Positions 51,251 through 58,988 of a stretch of 64,000 nucleotides of DNA are shown here, piece after piece. This stretch comes from Agromyces sp. H66 (GTDB lineage: Bacteria; Actinomycetota; Actinomycetes; Actinomycetales; Microbacteriaceae): the NCBI RefSeq assembly GCF_004959775.1, contig NZ_SJZG01000001.1, forward strand, positions 372,001 through 436,000. Direction: 5' to 3'. The translations under genes and the position numbers were made by a program. Numbering within the stretch: the stretch's first letter is position 1; every line of letters starts with the position of its first letter. Below the pieces are notes generated by a model, which had not been told where the DNA came from, ran no database searches, and was given only the letters and a program-made list of their open reading frames with translations.

Positions 51251-52255
51251 ATGCCAGAGCCCACACGAGTCGCACTGGCGCTCGGCTCCGGCGGCGCCCG
51301 CGGGTACGCGCACATCGGCGTCATCCAGGTGCTCGAGGAGCGCGGTTACGAGATCGTCGCGGTTGCGGGGAGCTCGATGGGTGCGGCGGTGGGCGGGCTG
51401 TACGCGGCGGGCGCACTCGCGGAGTACACCGACTGGGTCCGCACGCTGACGCAGCGGGACGTGCTGCGGCTGCTCGACCCGAGGCTCAAGGCCCCCGGGG
51501 CGATCCAGGCGGAGAAGATCATGTCACGCGTGAGCGACCTGCTCGGCGGCGCCCGCATCGAGGATCTGCCCATCGCGTTCACGGCGGTCGCCACCGACCT
51601 GATCGCCCGCCGGGAGGTGTGGTTCCAGCGCGGACCGGTCGACGTCGCGATCCGGGCTTCGATCGCCCTCCCGAGTTTCATCACGCCGGTCATGCTGAAC
51701 GGCCGACTGCTCGCCGACGGCGGACTGCTCAATCCGGTGCCGGTGGCCCCCACCGCCGCGGCGCGAGCCGACCTCACGATCGCCGTGGTGCTGTCGGGCG
51801 AGGCCGCGACCGGCTCGGTGGTGCCGCAACGCGAGTCGGCCGAGCCGCAGCCGTTCGAGGACTGGTTCGATCGCTTCCGGCGCACGGCGGCCGGCGTGCT
51901 CGATCGGGACATCGTGCGGATGGTGACGAAGCGATTCTCCGGGGGAAAGGCCTCCGCGCCGCCCGCCGCCGAGCAGGGTGTCGAGGACGTGTTCGGCGAA
52001 CTTCCCGCCGGGCTGCGCATGTTCGACGTCATGCAGCTGAGCATCGAGGCGATGCAGGCGATCGTCGGCAACTACCGACTCGCGGGATATCCCGCGGACC
52101 TGTACGTGACCGTGCCGAAGAACTTGGCCCGCGTGCTCGACTTCCACCGCGCCGACGAGCTCATCGCGCAGGGTCGCGAGTTGGCCATCGCCGCGCTCGA
52201 CGGCCTGGCAGCGCGGGGCAACGGCGAGCCGGCACCGACGTTCGACGAGCGCTGA
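51251..52255 (+). CDS. Patatin-like phospholipase (RssA/YlbK-type)
   Basis: 334-residue serine lipase fold. The oxyanion loop is GSGGARGYAHIG, the nucleophile Ser lies in AGSSMGAAVGG and the dyad Asp in LLADGGLLNPVP. These define patatin-like hydrolases that cleave lipid acyl esters. There is no signal peptide. GAGGAG 9 nt upstream supports the ATG; TAGCGT at 51183-51188 may be its -10 box. A perfect 8-bp-arm palindrome follows the stop (52278-52295). Confidence 0.9.
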   Translation: MPEPTRVALALGSGGARGYAHIGVIQVLEERGYEIVAVAGSSMGAAVGGLYAAGALAEYTDWVRTLTQRDVLRLLDPRLKAPGAIQAEKIMSRVSDLLGGARIEDLPIAFTAVATDLIARREVWFQRGPVDVAIRASIALPSFITPVMLNGRLLADGGLLNPVPVAPTAAARADLTIAVVLSGEAATGSVVPQRESAEPQPFEDWFDRFRRTAAGVLDRDIVRMVTKRFSGGKASAPPAAEQGVEDVFGELPAGLRMFDVMQLSIEAMQAIVGNYRLAGYPADLYVTVPKNLARVLDFHRADELIAQGRELAIAALDGLAARGNGEPAPTFDER

Positions 52256-52277
52256 CGGCTGGGATGGGAACGGCTGT

Positions 52278-52295
52278 GCCCGCGGTTCCGCGGGC
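52278..52295. terminator. Short palindrome between patatin and tRNA-Ser genes
   Basis: GCCCGCGG and CCGCGGGC are separated by 2 bp. It lies 22 bp after the patatin stop and 31 bp beyond the tRNA 3' end on the other strand, so it could end transcripts from both sides. There is no T run, so the call is tentative. Confidence 0.4.
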
Positions 52296-52326
52296 TCAGT
52301 CGTTCACAATGTGCTGAGACATCACA

Positions 52327-52414
52327 TGGCGGAGGATGGGGGATTCGAACCCCCGAGGGCTTTCACCCAACACGCTTTCCAAGCGTGCGCCATAGGCCAC
52401 TAGGCGAATCCTCC
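52327..52414 (-). tRNA. tRNA-Ser (anticodon GGA)
   Basis: On the minus strand the sequence begins GGAGGAT and ends ATCCTCC-G-CCA, a complete 7-bp acceptor stem with discriminator G and encoded CCA. The anticodon stem CACGC/GCGTG encloses the loop TTGGAAA, giving anticodon GGA (serine, UCC/UCU codons). A long variable arm, as in all tRNA-Ser, and the T arm with GGTTCGAATCC are present. Total 88 nt including CCA. Confidence 0.97.
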
Positions 52415-52537
52415 GTGGGCGCGGCATCCGGGAACGCGCGCGACCTCATGAAATCGTACCCGACTTCCGGGGTGCCCATGTTCGCCCTGCTCCGAGCGAC
52501 GGCGCTCCCGGGGTGCGCGGGCACCGTGCCGAGCGGG

Positions 52538-52543
52538 TAGACT
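52538..52543 (+). promoter_or_regulatory. -10 box of the SRP RNA gene
   Basis: TAGACT lies 8 bp before the predicted 5' end of the SRP RNA, the correct distance for a housekeeping promoter. No clear -35 element was identified. Confidence 0.6.
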
Positions 52544-52550
52544 TGACGAC

Positions 52551-52640
52551 GGCTCCTCACGTGGCGCCATCCAGGCCAACTCCCCCAGGGCGGAAACGCA
52601 GCAAGGGTAACCGGGCTCTGGCGGGTGCGTGAGGGGTCTT
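52551..52640 (+). ncRNA. ffs: Small signal recognition particle RNA (4.5S type)
   Basis: A single long hairpin: GGCTCCTCACG at the 5' end pairs with CGTGAGGGGTC at the 3' end. The Ffh-binding apical part contains the hallmark GGCGGAAACGCAGCAAGGG, with the GGAA tetraloop-like apex and the conserved asymmetric loop (A-rich strand CAGCA). Length near 90 nt equals other small bacterial SRP RNAs. It works with Ffh in co-translational membrane targeting. A TTTCTTG stretch after the stem may aid termination. Confidence 0.95.
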
Positions 52641-52680
52641 TCTTGTTTCCGGCAGCGGGAGAGGTCCGTTGGATGCCGGC

Positions 52681-52965
52681 GGTCGGCCGCTCAGGCCGAG
52701 TGCAGCGTGCAGGGATGCGGGGTGGGGCCGATGCTCGCGCAGCCAGTTCTCGGTCTGCACGACGTGGGATGCCACGGCCGTCGCGGCGGCGGCAGGATCA
52801 CATGCGACAAGGGCGTCGAGGATCTCGGTGGCTGCGGTCGCTCTGCGCCGTGATCGGGGGTCCGGCCGGAAGGTCGAAGAGCTGGTACGAGCGGGATCGT
52901 GATCGGAAGACGCGCAGCAACTCGGTGAGTGCGTCGTTCTCGCCGCTCATCGAGCGGCGCCGTCG
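52681..52965 (-). pseudogene. Remnant of a GntR-family regulator (FCD domain), frameshifted
   Basis: On the minus strand one frame reads DALTELLRVFRSRSRSYQLF up to ITAQSDRSHR; after a one-base slip near 52823 another frame continues EILDALVACDPAAAATAVAS and then HVVQTENWLREHRP. The joined sequence has the layout of the end of an FCD ligand domain, including the H..IL.AL...D segment. The helix-turn-helix half is missing and the upstream DNA is replaced by 84-bp repeats. No intact gene is present in 52640-53207. Confidence 0.5.
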
Positions 52966-53020
52966 CGAACGGCGTCGCTGAGCGGCCGGCATCCCGCTCC
53001 GCCCGACGTCGCGCCGGACG

Positions 53021-53188
53021 GTGCGGATGTCGCGGGGCGTCGAGTGTACGGTTGGCGCCCCATGCAGGGCGGCGAGTGCACGCTCGACGCGGATCGAGCG
53101 GGCGGTGCGGATGTCGCGGGGCGTCGAGTGTGCGGTTGGCGCCCCGTGCAGGGCGGGGAGTGCACGCTCGACGCGGATCGAGCGGGCG
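53021..53188. repeat. 84-bp tandem repeat with GTGCAC-type hairpin
   Basis: Two consecutive 84-bp copies (53021-53104, 53105-53188) begin GTGCGGATGTCGCGGGGCGT and differ at only a few positions. Each contains GTCGAGTGT(A/G)CGGTTGGCGCC followed by GGGCGG(C/G)GAGTGCACGCTCGA, an inverted repeat related to those at 33523, 34743 and 56652. Confidence 0.9.
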
Positions 53189-53207
53189 TCGCGTCGGCGA
53201 CGCCCCC

Positions 53208-54158
53208 TCAGCGGCCGGCGCGCACCGCCAGGTACGCGTCGAACGCCTCGCGACTCGTCTTGGCCGGCGTGTACCCGAGCACCCGCTTCAGGCGCGTGTT
53301 GTCGAGCACGGGCCGGTAGCGCAGGAACCCCACGCGCTCGGGGCCGTGCACCGTGAGCCGCAGCGCATGGCCGACGCCGAGCACCGCCGTGAGCAGCCCG
53401 GACGGCACCGTGATGGCGCGTTTGCCCAGCGCCGCCGCGATCTCGGTCACCGTCACCCGGCCGTCGCCCGCGACGTTGAACGCGCCCGTCACGTCGCCCG
53501 TCGCGCCGCGCACGATCGCACCCACGACGTCGTCGACCCACACGAAGACGAACGGGCTCTCCGAGCCCGAGATCCGCAGGATGCGCGGTCCGTCCCAGAG
53601 GGCCGTGATCTGGTTGGCGACGGTCGGTCCGAGGATGGTTCCGATCCGCAGCACCACCTGTCCGAGCGACGGATGGTCCGTGCGATACGTCGCGAGCACC
53701 TCCTCGACGAGCCGCTTGTGCCGCGAGTAGCTGAACTCCTCGTTGCCGCGGATCGCGTCATCCTCCGTGAGCCACTCGGGGTTGTCGGCGTGGTAGCCGT
53801 ATGCCGCACCCGACGAGGACACGACGATGCGCGTGACGCCGCCCGCCACCGCGGCATCGAGCACGTTTCTCGTGCCCTCCACGTCGACGCGGTACTCGAC
53901 GTCCTCGCTCAGCCCGCCGGGATTCACGATGGCGGCGAGGTGCACGATCGTGTCGATCGCGTGGCGCTCGACCACCGAGGCGACGGCCGCGGCATCCGTC
54001 ACGTCGCACGCCTCCACGACGACCCCGTCGGGCACGGATGTCGCGGGCGGCCGCACATCGCCCGACACGACGAGCCCGACCCCAGGATGCGCCGCGAGCG
54101 CGCGCACGGCGTTCGAGCCGAGGAACCCGCTGCCGCCGGTGACGAGGACGCGCCTCAC
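53208..54158 (-). CDS. NAD-dependent epimerase/dehydratase (extended SDR)
   Basis: 316-residue extended short-chain dehydrogenase. The NAD-binding motif is RVLVTGGSGFLGSNAVRAL; the active-site motif FSYSRHKRL has Tyr and Lys four residues apart, with the Ser in RIVVSSSGAAYG. Substrate unknown. GTG start overlapping the stop of the transporter gene (GTGA), third gene of the FMO-BASS-epimerase operon. A role in processing a small lipid or steroid-like compound with the neighbouring monooxygenase would be consistent but is inference. Confidence 0.88.
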   Translation of the reverse strand: MRRVLVTGGSGFLGSNAVRALAAHPGVGLVVSGDVRPPATSVPDGVVVEACDVTDAAAVASVVERHAIDTIVHLAAIVNPGGLSEDVEYRVDVEGTRNVLDAAVAGGVTRIVVSSSGAAYGYHADNPEWLTEDDAIRGNEEFSYSRHKRLVEEVLATYRTDHPSLGQVVLRIGTILGPTVANQITALWDGPRILRISGSESPFVFVWVDDVVGAIVRGATGDVTGAFNVAGDGRVTVTEIAAALGKRAITVPSGLLTAVLGVGHALRLTVHGPERVGFLRYRPVLDNTRLKRVLGYTPAKTSREAFDAYLAVRAGR

Positions 54159-55126
54159 GAGGCGACCCCGGACGCGGCCGCCGGGTCGCCGGGCGCGCCC
54201 GGTCCGGAGGAGCGCGCGGCTGCGGCATCCGCTCGCCTCGTGCGCCGCGCCCACAGGGTCGCGAGCGTGAGGCCCGCGATGATGTCCCAGATGCCCCACC
54301 AGCCGGCGACGATCGCCATGCCGCCGAGTCCGCCGAAGAACGAGAAGACGAGCCCGAGCCCGAGGCCGGCGTTGCGGATGCCGACCTCGAACGTGATCGC
54401 CTTGCGGTCGCGCACGTCGAGCCCGCCGACGCGTGCGCTCACGTAGCCGAGGCCGAGGGCCACGGCGTCGTGCAGGAACACGGCGAGCAGCACGATGCCG
54501 ATGTAGGCCATGAAGATCGCCCAGTTGCCGGCGAGCGCCGCGACGATGAAGCCGACGAGGCCGATGAGGCTCACCCACCGCGCGTAGGGCTGCACCCGCG
54601 CGGCGAACCTCGGCCACAGCGCGCGGATGCCGAGGCCGGCGAGGAACGGCAGGCCGATGATGAGGAAGATGTCGAGGAGCATCTGCCAGCCGTCGAGGCT
54701 CACGGCGCGCACGAGCTCGCTCGCGGTCGGGTGGAGGCTGCCCCAGAACGCGAGGCTCAGCGGGAGCAGGAAGATGTAGATGACGTTCGCCACGGCCGTC
54801 ATCGACACCGAGAGGGCGACGTTGCCGCGCGCTCGGTAGGTGAGCACCTGCGAGATGTTGCCGGGCGGGCAGCACGCCACGAGGATCATGCCGAGCGCGA
54901 TCGATCCCTGCACGTTCAAGAGCAGCGTGAGCCCGAACGTGACCGCGGGCAGCAGCACGATCTGCGCGAGCAGGGCGATGATCATCGCCTTCGGCGCGCG
55001 CGCCACCGCCTTGAAGTCCGAGGGCGACGTGTCGAGCGCGATGCCGAACATGATGAGCCCGAGCACGATGTTCAGCGCGATCAGCGAGCCCGGCGTGAAG
55101 TTGAGGATGACGTCGTCGATGTTCAT
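54155..55126 (-). CDS. Bile acid:sodium symporter family (BASS) transporter
   Basis: 323-residue membrane protein with about nine to ten predicted helices. The BASS/SBF features include GLIMFGIALDTSPSDFKAV, the CCPPGNISQVLTYRARGN sodium-site region and FEVGIRNAGLGLGLVFSFF. It is predicted to carry an organic anion with Na+. The C-terminal 30 residues are alanine/proline-rich. Start overlaps the monooxygenase stop (ATGA). Substrate unknown; co-expression with an FMO and an SDR hints at uptake of an oxidisable organic acid. Confidence 0.9.
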   Translation of the reverse strand: MNIDDVILNFTPGSLIALNIVLGLIMFGIALDTSPSDFKAVARAPKAMIIALLAQIVLLPAVTFGLTLLLNVQGSIALGMILVACCPPGNISQVLTYRARGNVALSVSMTAVANVIYIFLLPLSLAFWGSLHPTASELVRAVSLDGWQMLLDIFLIIGLPFLAGLGIRALWPRFAARVQPYARWVSLIGLVGFIVAALAGNWAIFMAYIGIVLLAVFLHDAVALGLGYVSARVGGLDVRDRKAITFEVGIRNAGLGLGLVFSFFGGLGGMAIVAGWWGIWDIIAGLTLATLWARRTRRADAAAARSSGPGAPGDPAAASGVAS

Positions 55127-56544
55127 GAGCGGGTCCCCGCGGTCGAGGCGGACTGGTCGGATGCCGCGGGGCGACCACCGGATGCCGCGGGGCGACCACC
55201 GGATGCCGCGGGGCGGTCGGATGCCGCGGCGGCACCCGTCGCCGCGGGCAGCGTGCGGAGCATCCGCTTCATCGTGCGCCGGTAGGCGTCCTTGTTCACG
55301 TAGTACGACATGCGATCGAGCCCGAGGTACCGGTAGCCGCCCGTGAGGTCGGGCCACGGGGCATCCGCCGCCGTACGGAACCGGGCCGCCGCCTGGGGAG
55401 CCCGGCGCTCGGCCGCGAGGTAGGCCGCGATGAGCTCTGCCTGCTCGTAGCGGCCCTGCCAGCCGATGCCCGACGCCTCGATCATGCCGAGCACGAAGAG
55501 CCCGTTGAACGACGGCGGGAAGATGTTGAGGAACAGCTTCGGGGCCGCGGCGGTCCAGTCGAGGTGGGCGCGGTCGACGAACGGGTAGTCGAGCTTGTAG
55601 CCCGTGGCGAGCACCACGAGGTCGTAGTCGCCCGAGGTGCCGTCCGTGAAGTGCACGGTCTGCCCGTCGAAGCGGTCGATATCGGGCACGACCCGCAGGT
55701 CGCCCTGCCCGAGGTGATTGAGGATGAGCGTGTTCACGATGGGGTGCGACTCGTAGATGCGGTAGTCGGGCTTCGGGAAGCCGAACCGCACCGGATCGCC
55801 CGTGAACGCCCGCAGCACGCGCGTGTCGATGAACTGCTTGAGCCGTGCGGGCAGCGGCCGGCCCTGGTTGAGCGTGTCGGACGGGCGGCCGAACAGGTAC
55901 CGGGGCACGAAGTAGTAGCCGCGCCGCACCGAGAGGTCGACGGATGCCGCGTGGTGCACCGCGTCGACGGCGATGTCGCAGCCCGAATTGCCGGCGCCGA
56001 TGACGAGCACCCGTTTGCCGTCGAAGACCTTCGCCGACTTGTAGGCGCTCGTGTGCATGAGTTCACCCGCGAACTCGCCGCGGAAGGCCGGCACGTTCGG
56101 CTCGGCGAGCGTGCCGTTGGCGAGGATGACGCTCGAGTACTCGCCCGTGACGGTCTCGCCGTCGGCGGTCTCGGCCGTGACGCGCCAGCCGCTCGCCCCG
56201 CTCGCGTCGCCGTCGATCGGCTCGACCGCGGTCACGCGCGTGTCGAGGCGGAAGTGCTCGCGCAGCCCGTAGGCGTCGGCGTACGCCCGGAAGTAGTCGA
56301 GCAGCTCGCGATGGCCCGGGTAGTCGGCGGTCGAGGCCATCGGGAACTCGGCGAACTCGGTCGTGGTGCGCGACGAGATGAGGTGCGCCGACTCGTACAT
56401 CGTCGAACGCGGGTTGTCGATGTTCCAGAGGCCGCCGACGTCGGGGCCGGCTTCGAACCCGTGGAAGGGGATGCCGGCGCGGGAGAGGGCGCGGGCGCCG
56501 GCGAGTCCGGACGGGCCCGCTCCGATGAGGGCGATGGGGTTCAC
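55123..56544 (-). CDS. Flavin-containing monooxygenase
   Basis: 473-residue class B flavoprotein monooxygenase. The FAD motif is ALIGAGPSGLAGARAL, the NADP motif VLVIGAGNSGCDIAVDAV, and an ATG-type motif appears in DLVVLATGYKLDYPF. The conserved FMO-type WNIDNPRSTMYESAHLISSR block follows the FAD domain. It oxidises soft nucleophiles or ketones with NADPH and O2. The GTG at 56544 is used with AGGA 6 nt upstream. The last 30 residues repeat RPAASGG, coded by a 21-bp tandem repeat, and are probably disordered. First gene of its operon. Confidence 0.9.
   Translation of the reverse strand: MNPIALIGAGPSGLAGARALSRAGIPFHGFEAGPDVGGLWNIDNPRSTMYESAHLISSRTTTEFAEFPMASTADYPGHRELLDYFRAYADAYGLREHFRLDTRVTAVEPIDGDASGASGWRVTAETADGETVTGEYSSVILANGTLAEPNVPAFRGEFAGELMHTSAYKSAKVFDGKRVLVIGAGNSGCDIAVDAVHHAASVDLSVRRGYYFVPRYLFGRPSDTLNQGRPLPARLKQFIDTRVLRAFTGDPVRFGFPKPDYRIYESHPIVNTLILNHLGQGDLRVVPDIDRFDGQTVHFTDGTSGDYDLVVLATGYKLDYPFVDRAHLDWTAAAPKLFLNIFPPSFNGLFVLGMIEASGIGWQGRYEQAELIAAYLAAERRAPQAAARFRTAADAPWPDLTGGYRYLGLDRMSYYVNKDAYRRTMKRMLRTLPAATGAAAASDRPAASGGRPAASGGRPAASDQSASTAGTRS
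55159..55230. repeat. 21-bp tandem repeat encoding the monooxygenase tail
   Basis: GGATGCCGCGGGGCGACCAC plus one C repeats at 55159, 55180 and 55201 (third copy diverging), with a further GGATGCCGCGG after it. In the minus-strand frame each unit encodes the heptapeptide GRPAASG. Confidence 0.9.
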
Positions 56545-56651
56545 GGTGGTTCCTGGGTCGGGTTCACGCCGTGAGGGATCGGCACGGCGATGTGCCCGAT
56601 CAGCATAGGCGAACCGCGCACGGGATTCCGCACGGGGCATCCGACGTCGGC

Positions 56652-56699
56652 GTCGAGCGTGCAGTCAGCGCCCGGCGAGGGGCGTCGAGTGCACGTTCG
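56652..56699. repeat. GTGCAC-type stem-loop repeat
   Basis: GTCGAGCGTGCAGTCAGCGCC and GGCGTCGAGTGCACGTTCG halves surround a short GC loop. Same family as the repeats at 33523-33670, 34743-34880 and 53021-53188. It lies in the 191-bp divergent gap between the monooxygenase and pta genes. Confidence 0.8.
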
Positions 56700-56735
56700 G
56701 AGGGTGGCGCCGAGGCGGCTCGATAGGCTGGGCGC

Positions 56736-58988
56736 GTGGCGCACCGCATCTACATCTGCTCCGCCGAGGGCAACACGGGCAAGTCCACCGTCGCGCTCGG
56801 CACGCTCGACACCCTCGCGAGGCGGGCCACGCGCGTCGGCGTGTTCCGGCCGATCTCCCGCTCCACCGAGGAGCGCGACTACGTGCTCGACCTGCTCCTC
56901 GCCCACGACGGTGTCGTGCCGCTCGACTACGAGGACGCGATCGGCGTGGGCTACGACGACGTGCACGCCGACCCCGACGGGGCGCTCGCCACGATCGTGC
57001 GGCGGTTCAAGGCCGTCGAGGACCGCTGCGACGCCGTCGTCATCATCGGCTCCGATTACACGGATGTCGGGAGTCCGACCGAGCTCGGCTACAACGCGCG
57101 CATCGCCGCGAACCTCGGCGCACCCGTGCTGCTCGTGCTCGGCGGCCGGGTGAGCCAGGGGAGCGGCCGGTCCGAGCGTCTCGGCTACTCCGACGCCCGC
57201 ACGCCCGAGGAACTCGCGCAGATCACCGAGCTGGCGCTGGAGGAGCTCGACCGCGAGCATGCGACGCTCCTCGGCATCGTCGTGAACCGTGCCGACCCCG
57301 ACCGGCTCGACGAGATCGTCGAGCGTGTCGACGCCGCGTCGGCGGATGGGGCGGGGACGGCCGCACGAGGGGGCGCGTCCGCCGAGGCATCCCCTCGACA
57401 GGCTCACGACGGCGCTGCCGCCGTCTGGGCGATCCCCGAGGACCCGTTCCTCGTCGCCCCGTCGATGCGCACCGTCATGCAGGCCGTCGACGGCGAGCTG
57501 TATGCCGGCGATCCCGACCTGCTGAGCCGCGAGGCGCTCGGCGTCGTCATCGCGGCGATGTCGATGGAGAACGTGCTCACGCGGCTCATCGAGGGATCGG
57601 TCGTGGTCGTGCCGGGCGATCGCAGCGAGGTGCTGCTCGGCGTGCTCACGGCGCACGCGGCGGCGACGTTCCCCTCGATCTCGGGCATCGTGCTCAACGG
57701 CGGGTTCCCCCTGTCGGAGGCCATCGAACGACTCGTCGACGGGCTCAAGGCCGACCTCCCGATCATCCGCACCGAGCTCGGCAGCTACGACACGGCGCTG
57801 GCGATCACCCGGACCCGCGGACGACTGGCGGCCGAGTCGCAGCGCAAGCGCGACACGGCCCTCGCGCTCTTCGAGCGGCACGTCGACGGGCACGCGCTGC
57901 TCGACCTCCTCGACGTGGCCCGCGCCGAGGTCGTCACCCCGCTCATGTTCGAGTACGGGCTGCTCGAGCGTGCCAGGCGGGAGCGCAAGCACATCGTGCT
58001 GCCCGAGGGCTACGACGACCGCATCCTGCGCGCCGCGGCCACGCTGCTCGCGCGCGACGTCGCCGACCTCACGATCCTCGGCGAGGAGATCGAGATCCGC
58101 GCCCGCGCGATCGGGCTCGGCCTCGACATCTCGCGCGCGACCGTGCTCTCCAACCACGACCACGTGCTCGTCTACCGGTTCGCCGACGAGTACCAGCGCC
58201 GGCGGGCGCACAAGGGCGTCACGCTCGAGCAGGCGCGCGAGACGGTGCAGGACGTGTCGTACTTCGGCACCATGATGGTCGCGCTCGGGCTCGCCGACGG
58301 CATGGTGTCGGGGGCGATGCACACGACCGCGCACACCATCCGGCCCGCATTCGAGGTCATCAAGACCAAGCCCGGCGTCGACGTCGTGTCGAGCGTGTTC
58401 CTGATGGCGCTCGCCGACCGCGTGCTCGTCTACGGCGACTGCGCCATCGTTCCCGACCCCACCGCCGAGCAGCTCGCCGACATCGCCATCTCGTCGGCGC
58501 ATACGGCGGCGCAGTTCGGCATCGAGCCGCGCATCGCGATGCTCTCGTACTCGACCGGCGAGTCGGGCACCGGTGCCGACGTCGACAAGGTTCGCCGCGC
58601 CACGGAGCTCGTGCGCGAGCGAGCGCCCGAGCTGCCGGTCGAGGGCCCGATCCAGTACGACGCCGCGGCCGACGTCGCGGTCGCCCGCACGAAGCTGCCG
58701 GAGTCGACGGTCGCCGGTCGCGCGACGGTGTTCATCTTCCCCGACCTGAACACCGGCAACAACACGTACAAGGCGGTGCAGCGATCGTCGGGCGCCGTCG
58801 CGATCGGCCCCGTGCTGCAGGGGCTCAACAAGCCCATCAACGACCTCTCCCGGGGTGCGCTCGTGCAGGACATCGTGAACACCGTCGCGATCACGGCGAT
58901 CCAGGCGGCGGATGCCTCGGGGGGCGCGCTCCCCGAGGGTCGAGGAGGCCCGGAGGGCCGTCTCGAGACCCGAGCGGATGCCTCGTGA
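56736..58988 (+). CDS. pta: Phosphate acetyltransferase
   Basis: 750-residue three-domain Pta. An N-terminal DtbS-like P-loop domain (ICSAEGNTGKSTVALGTLDT) is followed by a DRTGG domain and the C-terminal PTA_PTB catalytic domain (RKHIVLPEGYDDRILRAAAT; ALADRVLVYGDCAIVPDPTA; STGESGTGADVDKVRRATEL). It interconverts acetyl-CoA and acetyl phosphate. GTG start 6 nt behind TAGGCT, a leaderless arrangement. An internal insert (ASPRQAHDGAA) and the 26-residue tail after AITAIQA are coded by dispersed repeat sequences (57392-57410 and 58934-58972). Coupled to ackA by a GTGA overlap. Confidence 0.95.
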   Translation: MAHRIYICSAEGNTGKSTVALGTLDTLARRATRVGVFRPISRSTEERDYVLDLLLAHDGVVPLDYEDAIGVGYDDVHADPDGALATIVRRFKAVEDRCDAVVIIGSDYTDVGSPTELGYNARIAANLGAPVLLVLGGRVSQGSGRSERLGYSDARTPEELAQITELALEELDREHATLLGIVVNRADPDRLDEIVERVDAASADGAGTAARGGASAEASPRQAHDGAAAVWAIPEDPFLVAPSMRTVMQAVDGELYAGDPDLLSREALGVVIAAMSMENVLTRLIEGSVVVVPGDRSEVLLGVLTAHAAATFPSISGIVLNGGFPLSEAIERLVDGLKADLPIIRTELGSYDTALAITRTRGRLAAESQRKRDTALALFERHVDGHALLDLLDVARAEVVTPLMFEYGLLERARRERKHIVLPEGYDDRILRAAATLLARDVADLTILGEEIEIRARAIGLGLDISRATVLSNHDHVLVYRFADEYQRRRAHKGVTLEQARETVQDVSYFGTMMVALGLADGMVSGAMHTTAHTIRPAFEVIKTKPGVDVVSSVFLMALADRVLVYGDCAIVPDPTAEQLADIAISSAHTAAQFGIEPRIAMLSYSTGESGTGADVDKVRRATELVRERAPELPVEGPIQYDAAADVAVARTKLPESTVAGRATVFIFPDLNTGNNTYKAVQRSSGAVAIGPVLQGLNKPINDLSRGALVQDIVNTVAITAIQAADASGGALPEGRGGPEGRLETRADAS

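Noticed and set aside
52327-52414. tRNA-Ser as an integration site
   Set aside because: No integrase gene or repeated 3' tRNA fragment was seen on either side within the window.
52557-52775. 72-codon minus-strand frame across the SRP RNA
   Set aside because: Its upstream half is the FCD remnant and its downstream half is antisense to the SRP RNA; treated as part of the pseudogene.
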